Shown here: piece after piece, positions 33,652 to 41,230 of the stretch
Numbering within the stretch: position 1 is the first letter of the stretch
How the letters are laid out: every line of letters begins with the position of its first letter
Source: Sporobacter sp963663605
GTDB taxonomy: Bacteria; Bacillota; Clostridia; Oscillospirales; Oscillospiraceae
Length of the DNA: 64,000 nt
NCBI GenBank assembly: GCA_963663605.2
Contig: CAXXVF010000002.1
Location: 1,302,001-1,366,000 of the forward strand
Direction: 5' to 3'
Made by a program: the position numbers and the translations under genes
Notes under the pieces: generated by a model
What the model was told of the DNA's origin: nothing
The model's database searches: none
Seen by the model: only the letters and a program-made list of their open reading frames with translations

Positions 33652-35085
33652 TCAGCAGGAACTGCTGACCGGCAGTTTTACTGTTACCAAAAGCCCGCCG
33701 CCGTCGGCGTTTTCGAGAATCAGTTCACCGCCGTGGAAGCGGACAATCTCGTCGCAGACAGCCAGACCGATGCCGCTGCCGCGCTCTTTGGCGTTGGAGC
33801 CCTTATAGAATTTCATTTTTACGCTCTGCAGCTCGTCTTCGGGGATACCGGGACCGAAATCGCGGATCTTCACGGCGACGCTGACTCCGTTGAAATCGAC
33901 GGACACCTCGATGCGCTTTCCCTCCCGGGCGTATTTGGCCGCGTTGTCGAACAGGTTCAGAAAAACCTGCTTGAGCCGGTTGGGGTCCCCGGGGATAAGC
34001 GGTATCTCGCCGTCGTAGGGCATGTAGACCAGTTCCAGATTATCCTGAAGCAGCAGCTCGTGATATGTGTATATAGAATCCTCGAGTTCAGCCGCGATAT
34101 CGATGGGCTCGATATTGAGCGTGAAGCGCCCGTCCTCCATGCGTGTAAATTCCAGAAGGCTTTCGACCATCTTTGTAAGTCGGCGCGCTTCCTTGAGCAT
34201 GATCGCAACGCCTTTTTTTGTTTCGACGTCGATATCATCCGAGTAGACGAGCGTCTCGCCCCAGCCCGTTATCGCCGTCAAGGGCGTTCTGAGCTCATGC
34301 GAGACGGAGGAAATGAACTCCGTCTGAATCTTTTCCGACTGGGCAATCTTTAAGGACATTTCGTTGATGGACGTCACCATTTCGCCGATCTCGTCCTGGT
34401 ATTTCTTGTCGATCTGTATCCCGTAGCTGCCCTGCGCGATGCGTTTGGACATCTTGGTGATCTCGCTGACCGGCTCTATAACAGAGCGGATGAGCACAAG
34501 GTTTATGATGATCACGAGCAGCATGATAAGCGCACCGATCGCACAGGCTGCCAATATACTCACAACAATCTGATGATCGGCGGTCTTCGTGCTCGTCACA
34601 TAGCGCATTACACAGATGATCTGGCCGCTGGAATAAACCATAGGCGCCGATACGGACATGATCCGTTCGCCTGTAGACGGGCCTTTACCGACCCAGGAAG
34701 ATATTTCTCCGGACGTAATGGCCTCGGCGATATCGGGCGTGTTCGGAGAGGAACCGGCCGATATACCGTACGTCGATATCATAATCCGGCCTTCAACGTC
34801 TAAAAACTGCAGTTCCAGTTTGTCGCTGTCCTCGAACGATTCCGTGTATTTATAAGCACTGTCGTAAAACTCGGACTGGGTTTTGGCCACATAGTTTGAG
34901 AAAAAGTCCGTAGCGGTCTTGGCCTTCGTTTCAAGGCCCGTCTGCACCGTATTGTAATAATTTGAATAGATGATAACGGAAAACACGAGTAAGACGACGA
35001 TGATCGTGACGAGAACGAGGAGAACGCTCCCCCGAAACCATCGCCACCTCAGGCCGCCCGTCTGTATCCGTTTTCTTTTGCGCAT
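33652..35085 (-). CDS. Membrane sensor histidine kinase
   Basis: 477 residues. TM1 (about 19-42), an extracellular sensor domain (about 45-170), TM2 (about 176-198), HAMP, then HisKA with SVSHELRTPLTAITGW and HATPase with NLFDNAAKYA, DFGPGIP and GSGIGLAVC. It phosphorylates the adjacent OmpR-type regulator, whose gene lies 34 bases upstream on the same strand. The stimulus is unknown; the sensor part has no motif I recognise. Long downstream gap before prmC suggests separate transcripts. Confidence 0.93.
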   Translation of the reverse strand: MRKRKRIQTGGLRWRWFRGSVLLVLVTIIVVLLVFSVIIYSNYYNTVQTGLETKAKTATDFFSNYVAKTQSEFYDSAYKYTESFEDSDKLELQFLDVEGRIMISTYGISAGSSPNTPDIAEAITSGEISSWVGKGPSTGERIMSVSAPMVYSSGQIICVMRYVTSTKTADHQIVVSILAACAIGALIMLLVIIINLVLIRSVIEPVSEITKMSKRIAQGSYGIQIDKKYQDEIGEMVTSINEMSLKIAQSEKIQTEFISSVSHELRTPLTAITGWGETLVYSDDIDVETKKGVAIMLKEARRLTKMVESLLEFTRMEDGRFTLNIEPIDIAAELEDSIYTYHELLLQDNLELVYMPYDGEIPLIPGDPNRLKQVFLNLFDNAAKYAREGKRIEVSVDFNGVSVAVKIRDFGPGIPEDELQSVKMKFYKGSNAKERGSGIGLAVCDEIVRFHGGELILENADGGGLLVTVKLPVSSSC

Positions 35086-35119
35086 AGAGCCTTACCTGCC
35101 TTCAGCCTTCTGTTCCCGG

Positions 35120-35806
35120 CTAAAACCCCCACTTGTAGCCGTACCCCCATACGGTCGTTATAAAAATGGGGTTCGTGGGGTCGTCTTCGATCTTGAGCCT
35201 TAAACGGCGTATGTTCACATCGGCGATCTTGAGCTCCCCGAAATAATCCCGGCCCCAGACGGTATTGAGGATATCCTCGCGCGAGAGCGCTTTGCCGGGG
35301 TTGTCCATGAACATTTTCATGATCGCGTATTCCACCTGCGTGAGTTTGATGCGCTCCCCGTTTTTTTCAAGCGTGCGGTTTCTTGTATTCAAACGGAAAG
35401 GTCCCTGCACGATCTCGCCCGTGTCCGCCTGTTCAAGGCCGCCTGTGCGCCGGTACAGGGCGTCGATGCGCGCTGTGAGCTCGGCGGGTGAAAACGGTTT
35501 CGTCACATAGTCGTCGGCGCCGGTCATGAGGCCTGTTACCTTGTCCATTTCCTGCGTCCGCGCCGTGAGCATAATTATGCCGAGGTGCGGGTCGGCCGCG
35601 CGGATCTTACGGCACACCTCAAACCCGTCGATATCCGGCAGCATGATGTCCAGTATCGCCACCCGGATATCCGGATTGGCCCGGAGCTGTTCAAACGCCT
35701 CCGCGCCCGTCCCCGCCTCGATAGGCTCGTAACCGGCGCGCTTTAAGTTGATGACCACAAAACTGCGGATACTGGTCTCGTCCTCAAGTACCAAAACTTT
35801 TTTCAA
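35120..35806 (-). CDS. OmpR/PhoB-family response regulator
   Basis: 228 residues. Receiver with D9/E10, phospho-acceptor D53 in ILDIMLPDIDG, Thr in LTAR and Lys in TKPFSP; C-terminal winged helix with SREDILNTVWGRDYFG and GYGYKWGF at the end. Partner of the following histidine kinase. Target genes unknown. The 180-base gap to the lipoprotein gene on its other side holds no clear gene. Confidence 0.94.
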   Translation of the reverse strand: MKKVLVLEDETSIRSFVVINLKRAGYEPIEAGTGAEAFEQLRANPDIRVAILDIMLPDIDGFEVCRKIRAADPHLGIIMLTARTQEMDKVTGLMTGADDYVTKPFSPAELTARIDALYRRTGGLEQADTGEIVQGPFRLNTRNRTLEKNGERIKLTQVEYAIMKMFMDNPGKALSREDILNTVWGRDYFGELKIADVNIRRLRLKIEDDPTNPIFITTVWGYGYKWGF

Positions 35807-35986
35807 TGCGGTTCCTCCTTTGCCGGGCTGTTAAACCCATAACGCCGTATATTCTATCTATAATGACAGTTCGTCGATAATCATGCCGCAAGGCGGTGTT
35901 GACGGCGGCGTTAACAACATGCTTCCTGGAGCTTGTTAATGCTGTCCGAAATGTCCGGATCGCGCGCAATATTTTTGTCAGGCGCC

Positions 35987-37327
35987 TTAATACACGCCGG
36001 TATACCATTCCGGCGTAATCAGTCTGAAGTTCATCGTGACTGTGACCGGGGTGATCTCTCTGTCCACGCCGGCCTCAAGAACCTCGGCGGCGTAAATCAC
36101 ATCGCCGAGCCAAAGCAGCATAAACCGCTCGTCAAGCAGCGACCGGTCCTCCTTGTTTTCGCCGGAGAGCGTATATATCTTAAGGAAATCTTCGCCGGGG
36201 GCGTCGCTGGCCTGCCGCCCGTCCGGCAGCCAGGTGAAAACAATCGTCCGTTCCCCGGCGACCGTGTCTTCCCGGCGGACGGTTATATGTTCTTCCCATT
36301 CTTCCGGCAGGATCAGATACCAGTCGTCGGTGAAGTTGTGGTACGTCGTGTAAACCTCGCGTGTATAACCGTTTCGGTTATAAGAATACCAGTCGATGGC
36401 GTAATAAGACTTGTCCTCCGGCGACACCAGCAGCCTCGGCGACGGGACATCCAGAACGCCGTCGGCGTTGATGTCGGTGCTGTACACCGCATAGGAGCGC
36501 ACCGTCTCTTCGCTGTTCTCGGTCGGCGAACCGACAAAAACATTGAATATACTGTCGTCCTGCCAGCATAGGATATCCGTTACGACGCCGCCTTCCTGAT
36601 AATCGCCTTCCACGAAAATAGCAGGGGATCCGTCGGTCAGGTCGCTCCTGAATATCCGGCTGATCGACGTGAGTCCGGCCGACAGGGCGGAAGTTTTCGT
36701 AATGACTTCCCCGTCCGAGCGGAGCGTGAACAGGTCCGCCTCGCCGGATACCTCCGGCGACGGAAGGCGCAGTACAATGACGTCCGTACAGGCATCGCTA
36801 TTCAAATCACTTGTGACGAGCCGGGAATAGTCGGATTCAGCCAGGAGGACCTGCTGGTTGTCCCGGACGGAATAAATGGTCATATGAGACAGCGCGGCGC
36901 TCATCTGCCAGCCGACGACAAGCTCGCTGACCGAATCCGCGTCCATATCGGCGTACCGGATACTCTCAATCGCCGTACCGTCGCCCTCTATCACATTTAC
37001 CGTCTCATAGGCGCCGTCCGTCTGTTTCATGATGTAGATCTTAAGCGGCTTGTCCCCTGTTATCCTGAAAAAAGCAATGGCCTCGTTTTGTCCGTCGCCG
37101 TCGATATCTTTAAGCTGGACGGACTGCCGGTTCGGCCCCGACACCGGGGGGGAGTATTCAGCGCCCGAATCCAAAACGGCGTCGATCTGCTCCTGAAGCT
37201 GAAGGTATTCTCTGGAGGCCTGCGGCAGCCTGTATAAACCGTCCGCCGTCGTGCTGGTGCAGCCGGCTGCTGTCATCAGCATAAAAAGCCCTATAATACC
37301 GATGAAAATCCTGCCGCGTCCGCGCAC
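35987..37327 (-). CDS. Lipoprotein with DxDxDG (FG-GAP/VCBS-like) repeats
   Basis: About 446 residues. A GTG at 37327 is preceded by AAGGAGG at 8 bases and gives a regular lipoprotein signal ending in TAAGC; the longer ATG form (37375) has a poor ribosome site. After the lipobox the sequence shows calcium-binding-like loops spaced along a probable beta-propeller: KDIDGDGQNE, ADMDADSVSE, SDLNSDACTD and TDINADGVLD. Anchored outside the membrane. It lies upstream of the two-component genes on the same strand and could work with them, but no direct evidence. Function unknown. Confidence 0.8.
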   Translation of the reverse strand: MRGRGRIFIGIIGLFMLMTAAGCTSTTADGLYRLPQASREYLQLQEQIDAVLDSGAEYSPPVSGPNRQSVQLKDIDGDGQNEAIAFFRITGDKPLKIYIMKQTDGAYETVNVIEGDGTAIESIRYADMDADSVSELVVGWQMSAALSHMTIYSVRDNQQVLLAESDYSRLVTSDLNSDACTDVIVLRLPSPEVSGEADLFTLRSDGEVITKTSALSAGLTSISRIFRSDLTDGSPAIFVEGDYQEGGVVTDILCWQDDSIFNVFVGSPTENSEETVRSYAVYSTDINADGVLDVPSPRLLVSPEDKSYYAIDWYSYNRNGYTREVYTTYHNFTDDWYLILPEEWEEHITVRREDTVAGERTIVFTWLPDGRQASDAPGEDFLKIYTLSGENKEDRSLLDERFMLLWLGDVIYAAEVLEAGVDREITPVTVTMNFRLITPEWYTGVY

Positions 37328-37516
37328 CGAGCCCGCCTCCTTGATGATTTGCCGCCCTTTGGGAATTGTAAACATATCCTATTTATTTTATCATATTTAT
37401 CGGCAGATTGGTAGTATTATATTTTTAACTGTATTATAATGTCGGGGTAACGGGACGGCAGTTTCCGCCGGGTTATTTCCCGTTATGGCAATAAGCGCAG
37501 CGCCGGATTGTTAATC

Positions 37517-37618
37517 CTAATATTCAATAGAAAGTTTTCATAAGTTCAGCGTGAACGACAACGACATACTGCGCGCTAAAAAGACCGTCGAAAATTAAAT
37601 GTTTCTATTGATTATTAG
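37517..37618. repeat. 102-bp miniature inverted-repeat element
   Basis: The ends CTAATATTCAATAGAAA (37517-37533) and the complement of 37602-37618 match at 16 of 17 positions. No coding capacity. Its right end matches 38 bases at 10698-10735. It ends 17 bases before the phosphopantetheinyl transferase start, so it sits in or next to that gene's promoter. Confidence 0.7.
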
Positions 37619-37635
37619 TATAAGAGGGTGAACCT

Positions 37636-38175
37636 ATGAAACTTTGCTATGCCGGGCGCGGCGGCCTGTCCGGGACCGAGGCCGTCCACGCTCTTTTGGG
37701 ATATATGGTAACACAGATATACGGTTTGCCGATGCCGGCTTTAAAAAAGCACCGTTCCGGTAAACCGTATTTTTCCGACCGGCCGGACATCTGCTTTTCG
37801 CTCAGCCACACGGCCGAACATGTCCTGTGCGCCGTCGGTCCGGTGCCGGTCGGCGTTGATATTGAAGCGATACGCCCGGTGAGAATAGGCGTTGCCGAGC
37901 GCGTATGCGCCCCGGACGAGCTGGATTTGTTCGACTTTTTTGAGCTTTGGGTGCTCAAGGAAAGTTTTTTCAAGCTGTTTGGCAGTACGGACGTTCCCTT
38001 TAAAAAAATCTGCTTTAAACGCGACGGCGGCACGATCATCACGCCGGATAATTCCATCAGTGCCCGGCTGTTTGACGATATCCCCGGCTGCCGCGCCGCG
38101 GTCTGCACACTCGGGGACGGGATGCCCGAACGGATTGAATACGTGGATATCTCCAAAATTACACAGGACGCTTGA
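37636..38175 (+). CDS. Sfp-type 4'-phosphopantetheinyl transferase
   Basis: 179 residues, short for the Sfp group (about 220). Typical motifs: GKPYF...CFSLSHT near the middle, VGVDIEAIRP with the metal-binding acids, and FELWVLKESFFKLFG. It transfers phosphopantetheine from CoA to a carrier protein. No NRPS, PKS or carrier protein gene is in the window, so the target is elsewhere, or it serves a lipid or siderophore-like pathway. RBS GAGGGTGA. Single gene with the inverted-repeat element directly upstream. Confidence 0.87.
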   Translation: MKLCYAGRGGLSGTEAVHALLGYMVTQIYGLPMPALKKHRSGKPYFSDRPDICFSLSHTAEHVLCAVGPVPVGVDIEAIRPVRIGVAERVCAPDELDLFDFFELWVLKESFFKLFGSTDVPFKKICFKRDGGTIITPDNSISARLFDDIPGCRAAVCTLGDGMPERIEYVDISKITQDA

Positions 38176-38248
38176 AATCATCTGGATAAGTTTGTATAAT
38201 TGTTCATTAGATAAAAGTAAGGACAATATAAATACAGGAGGAAAATAA

Positions 38249-39346
38249 ATGAAAATAACAGCTGCTGTGACCCATAGCATCGGTCAGTTATCCATCGAAG
38301 AAGTCGAGCTCGACAAACCGAAAGCCTCCGAAGCCCTCATCAAAATTGTGGCTGCCGGCGTGTGCCACACGGATACCGCCGGTATGCAGCAGATCATCCC
38401 GGTCGCCCTGCCCGCTGTCTTCGGCCACGAAGGCGTCGGTATCGTGGAAGACGTCGGGTTCGGCGTCGAATCGCTTAAAAAGGGAGACCGCGTCATCCTG
38501 ACGTTTCCCTCCTGCGGCACCTGCTCCTACTGCGTAAAAGGGCACCCCTATGCGTGCGAGATCATGAACGATCTGTTCTTCAACGGTACATACAAGGACG
38601 GTACGCACCGCATCTCGCAAAACGGCAAGCCTGTGTCCGCCTTCTTCGGGCAGGGCTCTTTTGCCACGCACTGTATCGTCGACGCCAGAAACGCCGTAAA
38701 GGTCGACGTTGAGTCGGATGAGGAACTGTCCAAGCTGTGTTCGCTCGGATGCGGCGTCCAGACCGGCGCAGGCTCCGTTTTGAACGGCTGCGCCCCAAAG
38801 CCCGGCTCCACGATCGCCGTAATCGGCTGCGGCGGCGTCGGGATGGCCGCTTTGATGGCGGCTAAGCTCGCAGGCTGCTCCAAAATCATTGCCGTGGACG
38901 TCGTACCGTCGAGGCTGCAAATGGCCCTTGAGATCGGCGCGACCCACGCGGTCAACGGCAAGGAAGTCGACGCCGTCGAGGAGATCAAAAAAATCACGGG
39001 CGGCGGCGCGGATCACAGCGTCGAGTGTACCGGCGTCCCCGTTCTCATCCTGCAGGCCCTCGGCTGCCTGTGCCGGGAAGGCACGTGCGTGCTTGCAAGC
39101 GTCACCGGCGACGCCGAAGTGGGCATACCGCTTGAGCCGCTCCTGATGAACAAGAGCGTTACGTTTAAAGGCCTTACCGAAGGCGGCTCCGACCCGCAGG
39201 TGTTCATACCGAAGCTGGTGCAGTTTTTCAACGAAGGCCGCCTCCCCGTCGACAAGCTGGTCAAATTCTATGACTTCAAGGACATAGAAAAAGCGTTCGA
39301 GGACTCTCACTCCGGCGTGACGATCAAGCCAATCCTGAAATTTTAA
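38249..39346 (+). CDS. Zinc-dependent alcohol dehydrogenase (MDR, aryl-alcohol/class III-like)
   Basis: 365 residues. Catalytic zinc ligands in GVCHTD and GHEGVG, and Cys in LGCGVQTGAGSV; structural zinc Cys4 in CGTCSYCVKGHPYAC; NAD-binding GCGGVG followed by Asp in IAVDVVPSR, so NAD(H) preferred. It oxidises or reduces a primary alcohol or aldehyde. The CGVQTGAG motif is as in benzyl-alcohol and formaldehyde-type enzymes, but the substrate is uncertain. GGAGGAAA precedes the ATG; a strong terminator follows. Confidence 0.92.
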   Translation: MKITAAVTHSIGQLSIEEVELDKPKASEALIKIVAAGVCHTDTAGMQQIIPVALPAVFGHEGVGIVEDVGFGVESLKKGDRVILTFPSCGTCSYCVKGHPYACEIMNDLFFNGTYKDGTHRISQNGKPVSAFFGQGSFATHCIVDARNAVKVDVESDEELSKLCSLGCGVQTGAGSVLNGCAPKPGSTIAVIGCGGVGMAALMAAKLAGCSKIIAVDVVPSRLQMALEIGATHAVNGKEVDAVEEIKKITGGGADHSVECTGVPVLILQALGCLCREGTCVLASVTGDAEVGIPLEPLLMNKSVTFKGLTEGGSDPQVFIPKLVQFFNEGRLPVDKLVKFYDFKDIEKAFEDSHSGVTIKPILKF

Positions 39347-39369
39347 ATTTAGTTAAACCGCTATCGCTG

Positions 39370-39407
39370 CTCAAAGGAGGACATCCTGTCCTCCTTTGAG
39401 TTTTTTT
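39370..39407 (+). terminator. Strong terminator after alcohol dehydrogenase
   Basis: 14-base perfect arms CTCAAAGGAGGACA and its complement, loop TCC, T7 tract. One of the cleanest terminators in the window. Confidence 0.9.
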
Positions 39408-39507
39408 ATTCCTAAATTTACCGCTTCGCGCCCGCCAACCTGCAGCTTCGGGATACTATTGATGCTATAACTTTACCGTATAGATGCGCGGCACTTAATC
39501 GCCCGTG

Positions 39508-39526
39508 ATATAACACGCTGTTATAT
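39508..39526. promoter_or_regulatory. Palindrome upstream of solute-binding protein promoter
   Basis: ATATAACA-CGC-TGTTATAT: perfect 8-base arms, ending 19 bases before the -35. A possible operator or activator site. Confidence 0.4.
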
Positions 39527-39544
39527 TGATAAAACTAAACAGAA

Positions 39545-39573
39545 TTGACAACAGGCGGTTGGATAGATATAAT
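39545..39573 (+). promoter_or_regulatory. Consensus promoter of the solute-binding lipoprotein gene
   Basis: TTGACA (39545-39550) and TATAAT (39568-39573) are both perfect, with a 17-base spacer. Start point predicted near 39580, 44 bases ahead of the ATG. Confidence 0.85.
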
Positions 39574-39623
39574 TATGTTGTTGATTTTGCATAAATTCGA
39601 CATATTATGAGAGGAGAGTAAAT

Positions 39624-40919
39624 ATGAAGAAGATCTTGGCGATTTCACTGGCAGTCCTGATGGCGTTCTCGTTGTTTGCCTGTAATAAATCAGGCGACAC
39701 AGACACCCCCGCCGCTCCCGAAGAAAGCGCGGCCGCCGACACGAACCAGCAACCCGAAAGCGAAGACGCATCTGAACCGGCACCGGCCGAAGAACCGCAG
39801 GAAAGCGAAGAAATAGGCCTGGCGGAAAACGTATGGGAACCCGGCTTCTACAATCCGGACACGGACTATTCGCAAAACGAAAAATACGAGTTTGTCTATA
39901 TGCTATTCCAGAACGGCGTCTTGTATGAAATGTTCGATCATGCATTCTCACAATGGGCCGAAAGAGCAAATGTCGAATACACCAACTGGTGTGCCAACAG
40001 CGACAGCGACCTTTTCATAACGTCTATAGAGACCTTTGCGGCTCAGGGCGTAGACGGCATCCTCTCCGACGCGGATATGACCTTTTACGAAAGGGTCAAC
40101 GACGTTATGAACGATGTCGGAATGCCGTGGATGCCTGTTATGGGCACCCCGCTCGACAACGAAGGCGATCTGATGCACGCCTACTGCGGCTTTGACTTCT
40201 ATATGTACGGCGAGCAGATGGCCAACTGGGTCATTGATTATTGGGAAGAGAATTTCCCCGATGCGACGCTGGAAAATTCCGCCATGCTGTGCCTTGACTT
40301 CTCGGTTTCCGAGAATCTGACGGTACGCATAGATGCCGCGCGGGACGTCTGGAACGCCAGATACCCGGGCAACGAAGATATATTCTACACAGCGGACGGC
40401 GTAACGGGCGGCCTCGATTCCAACACCGGCTATAACATCTCCGCACCGCTTATCTCCGCCCACCCCGAAGTCGATTACTGGATCGTCTGCGGCCTGCTTG
40501 ACGACTATGCCGACGGCTGCGCCCGCGCGCTTGAAGAGCTCGGCAAAGACGACACCTCTGTCATCACGGTCATGGGCGGCTCCGGCCTTATCAACCACTG
40601 GGATGCCGGCGAGGAAAGCTGCTGGAAATCAGCCTGCTATACCGCCGAGACGATCTATGCCGAACCGATCTTCTTCGGCCTGTATGATCAGGTAAACGGG
40701 ACCGTGACACAGGACGAGCTGTGGCCGGATTGGATTAACCACAGCAAAAACCATCAGTATGCGTCCCTGCAGCTCCCGTCGTTCTTCATTACTATAGATA
40801 ATTATCAGGAATACATGGAATGGTGCGACGCCTACACCGGCATCAACCGTTCGGATTACCCCTATAACGGGACAGAGTACTCCGCCCGTATAGATGTTCC
40901 CGACTATTACGCAGGCTAG
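39624..40919 (+). CDS. Orphan solute-binding lipoprotein, periplasmic sugar-binding type
   Basis: 431 residues. Signal and lipobox AFSLFAC (Cys20), an acidic Ala/Glu/Pro linker (about 22-70), then a type I periplasmic binding fold with YEFVYMLFQNGVLYEMFDHA, AQGVDGILSDAD and repeating Rossmann-like halves. It is rich in Trp/Tyr near the C-terminus, as in sugar or autoinducer-type binders. No permease or ATPase genes flank it, so it works with a distant transporter or as a sensor. GAGAGGAG upstream of ATG, and a perfect promoter predicts high expression. Confidence 0.83.
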   Translation: MKKILAISLAVLMAFSLFACNKSGDTDTPAAPEESAAADTNQQPESEDASEPAPAEEPQESEEIGLAENVWEPGFYNPDTDYSQNEKYEFVYMLFQNGVLYEMFDHAFSQWAERANVEYTNWCANSDSDLFITSIETFAAQGVDGILSDADMTFYERVNDVMNDVGMPWMPVMGTPLDNEGDLMHAYCGFDFYMYGEQMANWVIDYWEENFPDATLENSAMLCLDFSVSENLTVRIDAARDVWNARYPGNEDIFYTADGVTGGLDSNTGYNISAPLISAHPEVDYWIVCGLLDDYADGCARALEELGKDDTSVITVMGGSGLINHWDAGEESCWKSACYTAETIYAEPIFFGLYDQVNGTVTQDELWPDWINHSKNHQYASLQLPSFFITIDNYQEYMEWCDAYTGINRSDYPYNGTEYSARIDVPDYYAG

Positions 40920-40960
40920 CGCACACTGCCTGAGACAGGATATGTTTCAATTATAAGCAT

Positions 40961-40992
40961 TTATCCCCGCCCGATATTTCGGGCGGGGATAA
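40961..40992 (+). terminator. Terminator after solute-binding protein
   Basis: 14-base perfect arms (TTATCCCCGCCCGA and complement) with 4-base loop, then ATCTTTAAAAA. 40 bases after the stop. Confidence 0.8.
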
Positions 40993-41008
40993 TCTTTAAA
41001 AACAACTA

Positions 41009-41037
41009 TTGAATTCCCTTGAGCCCTGTTGTATAAT
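41009..41037 (+). promoter_or_regulatory. Promoter of tRNA-Leu
   Basis: TTGAAT (41009-41014) and TATAAT (41032-41037) with a 17-base spacer, 28 bases before the tRNA 5' end. Confidence 0.75.
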
Positions 41038-41065
41038 CTGTCTTACGAACGCAAGCGCGCCATAT

Positions 41066-41152
41066 GCCGGTGTGATGGAATTGGTAGACGTAGTGGACTC
41101 AAAATCCACCGCTGTAAAAGGCGTGCCGGTTCGAGTCCGGCCACCGGCACCA
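41066..41152 (+). tRNA. tRNA-Leu (anticodon CAA)
   Basis: 87 bases including an encoded CCA. Acceptor arms GCCGGTG and CACCGGC pair perfectly; the anticodon stem GTGGA/TCCAC holds the loop CTCAAAA with anticodon CAA, reading UUG; a long variable arm and GGTTCGAGTCC T-arm mark a class II leucine tRNA. Own promoter and terminator, so it is expressed alone. Confidence 0.96.
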
Positions 41153-41157
41153 ACCGG

Positions 41158-41187
41158 GCCCCAAAGGTTAACCTTTGGGGCTTTTCC
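41158..41187 (+). terminator. Terminator after tRNA-Leu
   Basis: Perfect 12-base arms GCCCCAAAGGTT/AACCTTTGGGGC followed by TTTTCCTTT, starting 5 bases after the CCA. Confidence 0.85.
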
Positions 41188-41230
41188 TTTGCGCCGATAC
41201 AGGCGGCAGCGCAGGCGGCATCCGCCGCTT

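Noticed and set aside
37376..37516. Riboswitch or small RNA ahead of the phosphopantetheinyl transferase
   Set aside because: No conserved riboswitch core was recognised; only the inverted-repeat element and A/T-rich sequence are visible.
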